A stretch of DNA of 64,000 nt from Chitinophaga alhagiae (GTDB taxonomy: Bacteria; Bacteroidota; Bacteroidia; Chitinophagales; Chitinophagaceae): the NCBI RefSeq assembly GCF_003568665.1, contig NZ_QXMH01000003.1, positions 62,001 through 126,000 on the forward strand, given 5' to 3'. The notes beneath the pieces were generated by a model. It was given only the letters and a program-made list of their open reading frames with translations. It was not told the DNA's origin and did not search any database. Both the position numbers and the translations under genes were made by a program. This document shows positions 8,613-16,042 of the stretch, piece by piece. Position 1 is the stretch's first letter; every line of letters begins with the position of its first letter.

Positions 8613-9200
8613 TTACAGCAGCACGCCCAGGCTCCTGATAACCGCGCCCAGCCTCACTGCGTCCAGGATGCGCTGTTGTTCCGTGCCATGCTTCAGCAAA
8701 GCCTCTTCATGGGAGCTAACGCACATTTCGCAGCCATTGAGGGCGGATACCACCAGGCTCAGCAGCTCAAAGAACTCCTTCCCTATCACGGGGTTAGCCA
8801 TAATGCTCATGCGGATGCCAGCCGGGGCGGTGGTGTAAAATTCCTTGCCTACAAAGTGGCGGAAGCGGTAATACACATTATTGGCGTTCATCAGCGAGGT
8901 ACAACTCAGTATGTCCGCCACTTCCTTGTCTGTAGCGCCCGCAGCCAAGGCCAGCTGCTCAAAACCTCCCTGCAGCGCAGGCAGTTTCTCGTTTACGGCT
9001 ACGGCCAGGCCCAGCAGGTAAGCTTCCTTTTTGTTAAGGGTGGCGGCCTCCAGGGCATTGCTCACATTGATCTTCAGGTCTTTCAGGTAACGGGCGTCCG
9101 TAGCTGCCAGCGCGGCCAGTTTCCCCGGCACCTCGGCAGTGGGCATCCCTACCGCCTGCAGCAGCTGCTGGGCGGTTTCCTGTGTATTGGTTGCAAACAT
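8613..9200 (-). CDS. ahpD: AhpD-like carboxymuconolactone decarboxylase family protein
   Basis: 195-residue alkylhydroperoxidase D-like protein. Members of this family reduce AhpC or act as weak peroxidases. The active-site cluster is complete: Glu145, Cys157-x2-Cys160 and His164 in NGCEMCVSSHEEALLKHG, with the same 12-residue Glu-to-Cys spacing as mycobacterial AhpD. The N-terminal half (residues 1-100) is the degenerate second repeat typical of AhpD. It lies 76 bp after ahpC on the same strand with a hairpin between them. The pairing with a three-cysteine AhpC suggests it is the reductant relay for AhpC. Confidence 0.88.
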   Translation of the reverse strand: MFATNTQETAQQLLQAVGMPTAEVPGKLAALAATDARYLKDLKINVSNALEAATLNKKEAYLLGLAVAVNEKLPALQGGFEQLALAAGATDKEVADILSCTSLMNANNVYYRFRHFVGKEFYTTAPAGIRMSIMANPVIGKEFFELLSLVVSALNGCEMCVSSHEEALLKHGTEQQRILDAVRLGAVIRSLGVLL

Positions 9201-9242
9201 ATTATTATTTTTAAATATTCAGTATTGAGAAGTGGAAAAGAA

Positions 9243-9265
9243 GAAGGGGCCGGTAAAGCCCCTTC
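9243..9265 (-). terminator. Intercistronic hairpin between ahpC and ahpD
   Basis: GAAGGGGC (9243-9250) pairs with GCCCCTTC (9258-9265), 7-nt loop. The minus strand then reads TTCTTTTCC, a weak U tract. It could attenuate ahpD expression relative to ahpC or stabilise the ahpC message. Confidence 0.45.
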
Positions 9266-9276
9266 CGCCAGTTTCA

Positions 9277-9831
9277 TTATGCATTCAGGGTTGCCTCGCC
9301 TTTCTGCCAGTTGCAGGGGCACAGCTCGTCTGTTTGCAGGGCGTCTATCACACGGATCACTTCTTTCACGTTACGGCCTACAGACAGGTCGTATACGGAA
9401 GTCCAGCGAACAATGCCCTGGGGATCTACCACAAAGGTGGCGCGGTAAGCTATCTTTTCATCTGACTGCAGAATGCCCAGTTCTTCGGCCAGGCTTTTGG
9501 AAGTGTCTGCCAGCATAGGGAACTGGAGGCCGCGGAGGTCTTCGTGATCTTTCCTCCAGGCCAGGTGTACAAACTCGGAGTCAGTAGAAGCGCCTATCAG
9601 GATAGCGTCGCGGTCAGCAAAATCCTGGTAGTGTTTGTTGAACTCGGCAATCTCGGTAGGACAAACAAACGTAAAATCCTTGGGCCACCAGAACATCACC
9701 ATCCACTTGCCGGAGTTTTTGATCTCTTCGGAAGAGATCTCGTAAAACTCTTTCCCTTTTTCGATTGAAACAACTGCCTTTTTAGCGAACTCAGGGAATT
9801 GAGACCCTACTGATACAACTGCATTTTTCAT
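9277..9831 (-). CDS. ahpC: Peroxiredoxin AhpC, three-cysteine type
   Basis: 184-residue 2-Cys peroxiredoxin that reduces hydrogen peroxide and organic hydroperoxides. Peroxidatic Cys57 sits in DFTFVCPTE. The C-terminus carries two more cysteines, Cys171 and Cys173, in ELCPCNW, the same arrangement as Mycobacterium tuberculosis AhpC (61/174/176), which is reduced by AhpD instead of AhpF. WWPKDF replaces the common FYP loop. No ahpF is present nearby. A good promoter (9887-9918) overlapped by a CTAT/ATAG dyad suggests peroxide-responsive control. Confidence 0.93.
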   Translation of the reverse strand: MKNAVVSVGSQFPEFAKKAVVSIEKGKEFYEISSEEIKNSGKWMVMFWWPKDFTFVCPTEIAEFNKHYQDFADRDAILIGASTDSEFVHLAWRKDHEDLRGLQFPMLADTSKSLAEELGILQSDEKIAYRATFVVDPQGIVRWTSVYDLSVGRNVKEVIRVIDALQTDELCPCNWQKGEATLNA

Positions 9832-9886
9832 GATTCTATATCTATTTTTTATTGATTGAATGCTAAGCTATTTAGTAATGCCGCCG

Positions 9887-9918
9887 CAAAGGTCACTATC
9901 AAATTCCTATAAATCAAA
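9887..9918 (-). promoter_or_regulatory. Promoter of ahpC (TTTG-N20-GACCTTTGC)
   Basis: Minus strand TTTG (9918-9915), 20 nt, GACCTTTG (9894-9887), then C. Predicted transcript leader is about 45-50 nt. Confidence 0.55.
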
Positions 9919-9921
9919 TAG
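9896..9921 (-). promoter_or_regulatory. Possible OxyR-type operator at the ahpC promoter
   Basis: CTAT (9896-9899), CTAT (9907-9910) and ATAG (9918-9921) are each separated by exactly 7 nt. The central CTAT-N7-ATAG is the core of the OxyR recognition pattern (ATAG-N7-CTAT-N7-ATAG-N7-CTAT); the outer tetramers do not match. It overlaps the -33 element and spacer. No oxyR gene is in the window. Confidence 0.3.
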
Positions 9922-10122
9922 ATTTCGCCACATCATATATCGACTTTATCTATACTGTTTTAATATTAAATAGACGCTACTGCCATCAAACCCGCCACCA
10001 GTCTGAACCTCCTTATTTTACTGGCCTTCCGGCCTCTCCAACGTGTAATTTTTTAACGATTTCGCGTAACCTTTTGGCACGTTATTTAGTTATATATGTA
10101 GCAAGAATTAAAAAGACTGGAT

Positions 10123-10242
10123 ATGAAATTGAGAAATGTACTTTTAGTGATCCTTACGGTTGGCCTTGCTTTGATTCCGTTTATCAAAAACAGCATCAAC
10201 AAACAAGATGAATTTGATGCAACGCAGGATTTATTCATCTAG
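10123..10242 (+). CDS. Small membrane peptide, 39 residues, function unknown
   Basis: Begins MKLRNVLLVILTVGLALIPF, a single hydrophobic helix after two basic residues, and ends with a short polar, acidic tail (KQDEFDATQDLFI). ATG 10123 is preceded by AAAAAGACTGGAT, A-rich as favoured in this phylum. It stands alone in the 640-bp space between ahpC and bshB1 and is read divergently from ahpC. I recognise no family. It may be a real small membrane protein or a signal-like remnant; coding status is moderately supported by a clear start context and amphipathic design only. Confidence 0.5.
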   Translation: MKLRNVLLVILTVGLALIPFIKNSINKQDEFDATQDLFI

Positions 10243-10419
10243 TTTCGGCAGGTCATGAGGCTACCCAAGGCCCTTGACCGCAGCGGGTTCCATTGTACCG
10301 TATCTGAAAAAAACGTTCTCGTGCAGAACACGTGGAATTGTTTTGCTGCCACTGGCGCCTGAGCGCAGTGCGCATCAAAAGGGCATTTTGTCCCCCTATT
10401 GCAAGGGGTCTTATATAAA

Positions 10420-10454
10420 AAAGCGGGTTGAAACGGCAACGTTCAACCCGCTTT
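10420..10454 (-). terminator. Terminator of bshB1
   Basis: Perfect 13-bp stem AAAGCGGGTTGAA (10420-10432) with TTCAACCCGCTTT (10442-10454), 9-nt loop, 21 bp past the bshB1 stop. The rest of 10243-10475 holds nothing I can identify. Confidence 0.8.
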
Positions 10455-10475
10455 ATTTTATGCCTTTCTTCCGGC

Positions 10476-11207
10476 TCAGGTGTTTTCACTGATAAGATCC
10501 TTCAGGCTCCTCACCCCTATCATCTTGGCCGAAGTATATCCTTCGGCGTATGCCACCCCTACCATTTTGCCCAGCATTTTGGCGCGGTACAGCACGCTGT
10601 CAAAAAACTCCGGGGAAGAGATGTACGTTTGCGGCTCATTATCTTTCTGGGCCAGGAACTGGGTTTTGAAGCATTTGATGGCTTCCACCTTTTTATCAAT
10701 AACCGGGGTAATGTCTACCACAAAATCCGGCTCGTGGTACCTGTCTTGCAGGAAGTGGAACACCTGCTTGGGGCGCCATGCCTGCTGGGGCTGGCCATCT
10801 TCTCCCTTCGTCTCTATCTTCCGGAGGCCGGCCAGGAAGCAACTGTCTGCGATCAGCTTGGCGGCACGGCCATGGTCAGGGTGGCGGTCGTCTACCGCGT
10901 TGGCCAGTACTATTTCAGGTCTGAACTTGCGGATGGCGCTGATCACGGCCAGCTGGTCTTCCCGGGTGTTCTGGAAAAAACCGTCTGCCAGGCCCAGGTT
11001 TTCCCGCACTTCCAGCCCCATCAGCCGGCAGGCGTCTGCCGCTTCCAGCAGGCGGCCTTCGGGCGTGCCGCGGGTGCCCAGCTCGCCGCGGGTGAGGTCC
11101 ACTATCCCTACTTTCATGCCCTGCAAGGCATGCACCATGAGGGTACCGGCGCAAGACAGTTCTACATCGTCCGGATGGGCGGCTATTGCCAGTATGTCCA
11201 ATTTCAT
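10476..11207 (-). CDS. bshB1: Bacillithiol biosynthesis deacetylase BshB1
   Basis: 243-residue zinc deacetylase of the PIG-L family that removes the acetyl group from GlcNAc-malate in bacillithiol synthesis, in the cytoplasm. Zinc motif AHPDD at residues 10-14 (His11, Asp13, Asp14) plus HPDHG with His112; GELGTRGTPEGRLLEA (41-56) is the BshB1 signature rather than MshB or LmbE types. The length is normal. It has its own promoter (11229-11260) and terminator, so it is monocistronic. bshA and bshC are not in the window, but a bacillithiol S-transferase homologue lies at 24.9 kb. Confidence 0.93.
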   Translation of the reverse strand: MKLDILAIAAHPDDVELSCAGTLMVHALQGMKVGIVDLTRGELGTRGTPEGRLLEAADACRLMGLEVRENLGLADGFFQNTREDQLAVISAIRKFRPEIVLANAVDDRHPDHGRAAKLIADSCFLAGLRKIETKGEDGQPQQAWRPKQVFHFLQDRYHEPDFVVDITPVIDKKVEAIKCFKTQFLAQKDNEPQTYISSPEFFDSVLYRAKMLGKMVGVAYAEGYTSAKMIGVRSLKDLISENT

Positions 11208-11228
11208 TGTTTCATCAATTTAGGGGGG

Positions 11229-11260
11229 CAAAGTTCGGGGTTATGGGGGGATGTTCCAAA
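11229..11260 (-). promoter_or_regulatory. Promoter of bshB1 (TTTG-N20-GAACTTTGC)
   Basis: Minus strand TTTG (11260-11257), 20 nt, GAACTTTG (11236-11229), then CC. Same spacing and same G in the first -7 position as the rpmB and ahpC promoters. Confidence 0.55.
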
Positions 11261-11275
11261 TTGAAGGGGCAACAT

Positions 11276-11875
11276 CTAATTAAACCGGTGATACAACTGT
11301 ATCTCCTGTACGATCATCTCAATATCCCGGTCGTCCCGCGTGTTGAACTCGCTCTTGAGGTTGCCGCCGAAAAAGAACGCCACGGTCTGGTACACCCGCG
11401 CGTTGAAGCCGCCTTTCAGCTCCTTGATGATCTCGTAACAGTTCTCCCCTGTTTCCCGGTGAATCAGCTTCATCAGCACTTTACCCTGGTATACGGAGAG
11501 GTTCTCCAGCTTGTTGCCGAACTGCTCTTTCAGCTCTTTTTCCTTGGAGGCCAGGTAGGCTTTCCGCTGTTTTTTATTAGGGGTCCTCTCCAGCTCAATG
11601 CTCACATCTTTCAGCACGCGGCTGGCGGCAACGGCATAAGGGTAGGTGACGTACACGGCATTGCGCAGCCTCGTCCACCGGGCGCGTTCCTTACGCAGGC
11701 GTTTGGGCAGCCTGTCTACCACTTCCACAATGCTCAAGGTAATGGAGGGGATGGTATCTGTTCCTATTACAATTGCCCTTACCGCCACGGAGTCTGCACC
11801 CGTACGCTGCTGGGCTGTGGCAGTGAATTGGAGGCATAGCATGCAAAAAACGGCAATTGTCAGGAAGCGGCACAT
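11276..11875 (-). CDS. DUF4294 domain protein, exported
   Basis: 199-residue protein of the Bacteroidota family DUF4294, function unknown. ATG 11875 gives a clear signal peptide (MCRFLTIAVFCMLCLQFTATAQQ); the longer frame to 11935 would overlap the neighbouring hydrolase and spoil the signal. The mature part is highly charged, with the conserved RLRNAVYVTYPYA (family core), a basic helix KKQRKAYLASKEKELKEQF, and GKVLMKLIHRETG. It is likely periplasmic. It starts 29 bp after the alpha/beta hydrolase stop on the same strand, so the two may be cotranscribed. Confidence 0.85.
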   Translation of the reverse strand: MCRFLTIAVFCMLCLQFTATAQQRTGADSVAVRAIVIGTDTIPSITLSIVEVVDRLPKRLRKERARWTRLRNAVYVTYPYAVAASRVLKDVSIELERTPNKKQRKAYLASKEKELKEQFGNKLENLSVYQGKVLMKLIHRETGENCYEIIKELKGGFNARVYQTVAFFFGGNLKSEFNTRDDRDIEMIVQEIQLYHRFN

Positions 11876-11904
11876 ACAAATTTCGAATGAAACCAAGATA
11901 CGAA

Positions 11905-12900
11905 TTAGTTCTGATTCGTGGAGATTTCCTTCCACCAGCGGCTGATGGCGGCCGTTACCGCCGGCACGTCGGCAGAGGTAATGCTGGAGCCTATTACATG
12001 AGCGCCGGCGTTCGGTATGGGTACCGCGCGCTTGAGGGCGGCGGGCGTGCCCAGTTGCTGGTGCATGTCCAGGATGGCTGACACTTTCACCGTATGGTCC
12101 TGTTCCTGCTCGTTCTTGTAATAATACAGGTTCAGCACAGGCTGGCGCACCTTCCGGAACAGCTCCGGCGTCATGGTATGAGACACCAGGTTCTCCAGCT
12201 CCACAACGGCCTCGAGGCGGTATTTCGTATACCAGTACTTTGCTTTTTCGGGGTTTTCGGGCTTGTATTCGTTGTATTTGCTGCCTTTGATCAACCGCGC
12301 CAGGTAAATGCCCCAGGGCTCGTCCAGCAGCCCTATCATGGCCTCATTGATGGCAATATTGGGCGAAAGGTTGATCACTGCGGCCACATCGCCGGGAAAC
12401 TCCGCGGCCAGCAGCAGCGCCAGCGTTCCGCCGGTGGAGGTGCCTATCAGTATCACCTTGTGCCCCAGCTTTTTACCGATGGCCAGGGCTTCTTTTGCGT
12501 CTTCCCAGAGGCCGGCGGAGGTCATGTCCAGCAGCGGATCGGAAGTATCCAGCCCGTGGCCGTTGAGGCGGCTGAGGTACAGGTTATAGCCGAACTGGCG
12601 GGCAAAATCGTGATGTACGGGGTCTCCCTCCATTTCACTGGCTGAAAAGCCGTGCAGGTATACCACGCTGTAGGGCGTTTTTTGGTGCAGGGAGTCTGCC
12701 CAGCAGATACGCGCCTCATTATGCGGTTTGATGCGGAAACCCGCTTCTTTCCGCTTCACATACCCGTCCAGCGCAATAGATCCTTCCGGCACCGTTGGCA
12801 ATATGCCGCCCAGCACCGGCGGGGCCGGTTTAGGCCCCAGGAAGTACAGGATGCCGAACAACGCCAAAACCAGTAATATGATGCGGAGGATACGGCGCAT
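11905..12900 (-). CDS. Alpha/beta hydrolase with N-terminal membrane anchor
   Basis: 331-residue alpha/beta-hydrolase, possibly a carboxylesterase or monoglyceride lipase-like enzyme. One hydrophobic segment (RRILRIILLVLALFGILYFLG, about 2-22) should anchor it in the inner membrane facing the periplasm. Oxyanion-loop motif YLHGFSAS (81-88), nucleophile elbow GTSTG with Ser155 (153-157), and a late AGAHVIGS carrying the likely catalytic histidine. Substrate unknown. It lies downstream of the ccmE-ccsA unit but is separated from it by a terminator (12931-12954). Confidence 0.85.
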   Translation of the reverse strand: MRRILRIILLVLALFGILYFLGPKPAPPVLGGILPTVPEGSIALDGYVKRKEAGFRIKPHNEARICWADSLHQKTPYSVVYLHGFSASEMEGDPVHHDFARQFGYNLYLSRLNGHGLDTSDPLLDMTSAGLWEDAKEALAIGKKLGHKVILIGTSTGGTLALLLAAEFPGDVAAVINLSPNIAINEAMIGLLDEPWGIYLARLIKGSKYNEYKPENPEKAKYWYTKYRLEAVVELENLVSHTMTPELFRKVRQPVLNLYYYKNEQEQDHTVKVSAILDMHQQLGTPAALKRAVPIPNAGAHVIGSSITSADVPAVTAAISRWWKEISTNQN

Positions 12901-12930
12901 AGGGTGTTATTTTACCTGCAATATAACAAA

Positions 12931-12954
12931 AGGGCAGCCTGTTACGGCTGCCCT
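12931..12954 (-). terminator. Terminator of the ccmE-ccsA unit
   Basis: AGGGCAGCC (12931-12939) pairs with GGCTGCCCT (12946-12954), 6-nt loop, then TTTTGTTATA on the minus strand, 23 bp after the ccsA stop. Confidence 0.75.
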
Positions 12955-12976
12955 CCCCATATTATTTTTATTTTAC

Positions 12977-15463
12977 CTATCTTCTAATGCGCTGGCGGAT
13001 GCTCATCACAAACCCTACTATCATCACCAATATGCCTATCCACAGCACGTTAATGAAGGGGAATACCAGGGCTTTCATCACCACATAGTCCATCGGCGCC
13101 TGGGTCTCTTTCACCTCTATCTGCACTTTGTTTTCGTTAGGCAGTATTTTGGTGAACCGCACGGCCAGGGAAAGCGGGGTAATGGAGTCAGGGATATTGC
13201 TCTGGAAGCTACTGTCCCGGATAAAATATACCGGCCGCAGGTTAAAGTCCCCGTTGCTTTTGGTATGCACGTAAATTTCCGCGCCTACGGCAATATCTCC
13301 CGGTTCCGGATGATAGTTCTTCTGCTCGGGTGACGTTTTCAGGTTGTTCAGCACCATAAAGCCCTTGGAGAAATAAATGGTATCGCCCTGGGCTATTACG
13401 TGCTCCTGGTAGGGCGTGCTGTCTGTCACCACATCTTTCCGCGGTACCGCGGTAATGTAGGTAAAGATATCGCGGGTAAGATAGTGTTTGGAATCCGGGT
13501 TTGGGGTAATGCCTTCCTGCCCTTTTATGTTCAGGAACGCATCCGGGTACAAGGTGAAGCGCTCTGCGGGCTCGTCTTCCAGGCGGGCTTTCTTTTCATA
13601 GTCCATGATGAAAAGCGTCTTGGACTTGTCTGCCGCATCCACGGAATCTCCGCGGTACGTCACAAAATACGGCCCCATCTGCACCGGCAGGCCTTTGGGC
13701 AGCATTACGTTCTCCCGTGAGTTCTGCCCGCTTTCCTTGGTAAAATAGCCGTTGAGCACACCCATGCTGTCAATAGACAGTACTTCCATTTTGGAAGAAG
13801 AAATGAGGATGCCCAGCAGCGTAAGGCCAAAACCGATGTGGGCCACGGAAGCGCCTGCGGCTTTGGTTTTCCCTTTCAGCACTACGAAGATATAGCCGAA
13901 GTTGGCCACTATGGCGTATATGCTGGCAAACAGCATGAGGTAGATGGCCACTAGGAAACCCGCGCCGTAATTGGTATAATAAATACGCCCGGCCCAGGCA
14001 ATCAGTACTGTAATGCCAACGGCGATCAACGTGGGCCAGCCCAGCTTTTTCATGACGGTGCCTTTGGGCGTGTCTTTATACTTCAGGTACTGCACCGCAG
14101 CGGTAAGCGTGGCTACAATAATGGCCAGCCATATCTGGATCTGGTTATAATAGAACACCGGCTCGGTGGGCGGCGCAAAATCTTCCAGGTTAAAGAGCTT
14201 TTTGAGGCCGAAGAAATCCAGCAGTTTGTTCCATACCGGAATGGAGGTGATGAAAGTGATCTGCAGGCCGGATACCAGCAGCACCAGGGCGCCTACAAAC
14301 AGCCAGAACTCGCGTGAGTAAGTGCTTTCTTCCTTTACGATCTTCGGTATTTCCTTGTTCCGCTTAATCAGCAGCCAGAACGAAGGGATGGAGAACAGGC
14401 CCAGCAGCACCAGCAACTGGCCGCTCATGCCCATATCTGTGAAGGAGTGTACGGAGGTTTGGCCCAGTACACCGCTTTTGGTCAGGAAGGTGGAGTAAAG
14501 GATGAATACGAAAGAGATGATGAAAAAGAAGAACGTAGAGCGCAGCGCATGCCCGGAGCTGCGGTACGCCAGCAAGGTGTGCACACCGGCCACCAGGGTG
14601 AGCCAGGGTACCAGGGAGGCGTTCTCCACAGGGTCCCATGCCCAGTAACCGCCGAAGGTGAGGGATTCATACGCCCAGGCGGCGCCCATCATGATACCGG
14701 TACCCAGCATCATGGCGGCAAAAAGGGCCCAGGGCAGCGCGGGTTTTACCCACTCGGCGTACTTACGCGTCCACAGGCCGCCAATAGCGTAGGCAAACGG
14801 CACTATTACAGAGGCAAATCCCAGGAACAGCACGGGCGGGTGAATCACCATCCAGTAGTTTTTCAGCAGCTCGTTGAGGCCGTTGCCGTCTACGAACTGT
14901 TTGAATTGCAGGTAATTCGGGTTCATGAACACGGGTGAGTCCGGCGCATCCTGCCGCATTAAAATGAAGGGCGTGCTGCCCAGCTTGTAGTCAAAAACAT
15001 AAATACCCAGCAGCATGGCGGCCAGGCAGGCCTGGGCAAAAGAGATCACCGTCAGCACCGGGCCTTCCCATTTTTTGGAGGTATAGATAAGGATACAACC
15101 CAGCACGCTGTGCCATACGCTCCAGAGCAGGGTACTGCCCTCCTGCCCTTCCCAGAAGCAGCTCAGGAGGTATTTTACCTCCAGGTCACGCGAGGAGTGC
15201 TGCCAGGCGTACTTGTATTCAAAAAGGTGATTGGAAATGATGTAGTACAGGAAAGCGAACACGGCAAACACGGAAGCCGTTTGCACAAAAAAGGCCCAGC
15301 GGGCCATTTTCAGCCAGGATGCTTTCTTGAGCGGGTCTTGCTGCTGTACGCTGCTGAAATAAGACACCGTGGCCACCAGGGAAGCCACAAATGCCAGGAT
15401 GGTAAAGAAATGCCCTAGTTGGCCGGGAAGTAAATGCTCCCCTACATATTTAATATTTTCCAA
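12977..15463 (-). CDS. ccsA: Cytochrome c biogenesis protein CcsA/CcmF (heme lyase)
   Basis: 828-residue multi-spanning inner-membrane protein of the heme-handling superfamily that delivers heme to apocytochrome c in the periplasm. The WWD-type motif GGYWAWDPVENASLVPWL (about residues 275-292) and the following VHTLLAYRSSGHALR segment are diagnostic. At least a dozen hydrophobic helices occur, then a long periplasmic domain (after about residue 555) and a last helix near the C-terminus before IRQRIRR. The length and that domain fit the CcmF branch; Bacteroidota annotations usually say CcsA. It starts 39 bp after ccmE, supporting a System I-like pathway. ccmA-D and ccmG/H are not in the window. 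Confidence 0.92.
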   Translation of the reverse strand: MENIKYVGEHLLPGQLGHFFTILAFVASLVATVSYFSSVQQQDPLKKASWLKMARWAFFVQTASVFAVFAFLYYIISNHLFEYKYAWQHSSRDLEVKYLLSCFWEGQEGSTLLWSVWHSVLGCILIYTSKKWEGPVLTVISFAQACLAAMLLGIYVFDYKLGSTPFILMRQDAPDSPVFMNPNYLQFKQFVDGNGLNELLKNYWMVIHPPVLFLGFASVIVPFAYAIGGLWTRKYAEWVKPALPWALFAAMMLGTGIMMGAAWAYESLTFGGYWAWDPVENASLVPWLTLVAGVHTLLAYRSSGHALRSTFFFFIISFVFILYSTFLTKSGVLGQTSVHSFTDMGMSGQLLVLLGLFSIPSFWLLIKRNKEIPKIVKEESTYSREFWLFVGALVLLVSGLQITFITSIPVWNKLLDFFGLKKLFNLEDFAPPTEPVFYYNQIQIWLAIIVATLTAAVQYLKYKDTPKGTVMKKLGWPTLIAVGITVLIAWAGRIYYTNYGAGFLVAIYLMLFASIYAIVANFGYIFVVLKGKTKAAGASVAHIGFGLTLLGILISSSKMEVLSIDSMGVLNGYFTKESGQNSRENVMLPKGLPVQMGPYFVTYRGDSVDAADKSKTLFIMDYEKKARLEDEPAERFTLYPDAFLNIKGQEGITPNPDSKHYLTRDIFTYITAVPRKDVVTDSTPYQEHVIAQGDTIYFSKGFMVLNNLKTSPEQKNYHPEPGDIAVGAEIYVHTKSNGDFNLRPVYFIRDSSFQSNIPDSITPLSLAVRFTKILPNENKVQIEVKETQAPMDYVVMKALVFPFINVLWIGILVMIVGFVMSIRQRIRR

Positions 15464-15502
15464 AGCTATGATCCGTAAGTTGTTGTAGTTGTAAAAATGA
15501 CG

Positions 15503-15904
15503 TTATATGTCTTTTTGTGCGCTGTAGGCGGTCTGTTCGTCTTTGTATTTGGAAGGGCATTTCATCAGTATCTTGTCGCAATGGAACTCTGAACCTACCA
15601 TTTTGCCTGTGAGCACCAGTTCTGTAGATTTTTCGAAGTCGGTGGGACGGGTACCGTTGAATACCACTTTAGTGACCTCACCGGACTTGTCTTTCATAAA
15701 GAAGCTGAAATAGTTGGCATCTTTGGCGGGATCGTACACCACCTCTTTACCCTTGTCCAGCGCGCCTATTACGTGAATTTTCTTCCCTTCTTTCTTGCGC
15801 GCGGTGGCAAATGTTTCATAGGTACTGAAATCCCCCACCATCATTACCATACCTGCCACACATACGGCTATTACGACGAGTAAAATGATACTAGTTTTCT
15901 TCAT
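15503..15904 (-). CDS. ccmE: Heme chaperone CcmE, Cys-x3-Tyr variant
   Basis: 133-residue membrane-anchored periplasmic heme chaperone. A hydrophobic helix (IILLVVIAVCVAGMVMMVG, 6-24) is followed by the OB-fold domain with IHVIGALDKGKEVVYDP and LVLTGKMVGSEFHCDKILMKCPSKY. At the heme-binding site the classical His-x3-Tyr is replaced by Cys116-PSK-Tyr120. Family knowledge: CxxxY CcmE occurs in Desulfovibrio and archaeal systems that also lack some Ccm components. The direct coupling to ccsA downstream supports the function. TACCTTTG at 15927-15934 may be its -7 element. Confidence 0.93.
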   Translation of the reverse strand: MKKTSIILLVVIAVCVAGMVMMVGDFSTYETFATARKKEGKKIHVIGALDKGKEVVYDPAKDANYFSFFMKDKSGEVTKVVFNGTRPTDFEKSTELVLTGKMVGSEFHCDKILMKCPSKYKDEQTAYSAQKDI

Positions 15905-15926
15905 CCTTACCAGATTGATTTGTTAA

Positions 15927-15934
15927 CAAAGGTA
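15927..15934 (-). promoter_or_regulatory. Candidate -7 promoter element of ccmE
   Basis: Minus strand TACCTTTG, 23 bp ahead of the start codon. No TTTG at the expected upstream spacing. Confidence 0.32.
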
Positions 15935-16003
15935 GCCAAAAAACTGAATGGGGAAGGCTGATATTCGTCAGGTTTGCGGGGCGGGGTTTCCGATTTTTAC
16001 CGT

Positions 16004-16011
16004 TACCTTTG
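16004..16011 (+). promoter_or_regulatory. Candidate -7 element of the ureohydrolase operon
   Basis: TACCTTTG followed by C, 31 bp ahead of ATG 16043. A TTTG at 15973-15976 is 27 nt upstream, longer than the usual spacing. Confidence 0.3.
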
Positions 16012-16042
16012 CGCCGGAATAGCAAAGTATATTGAAATAATC

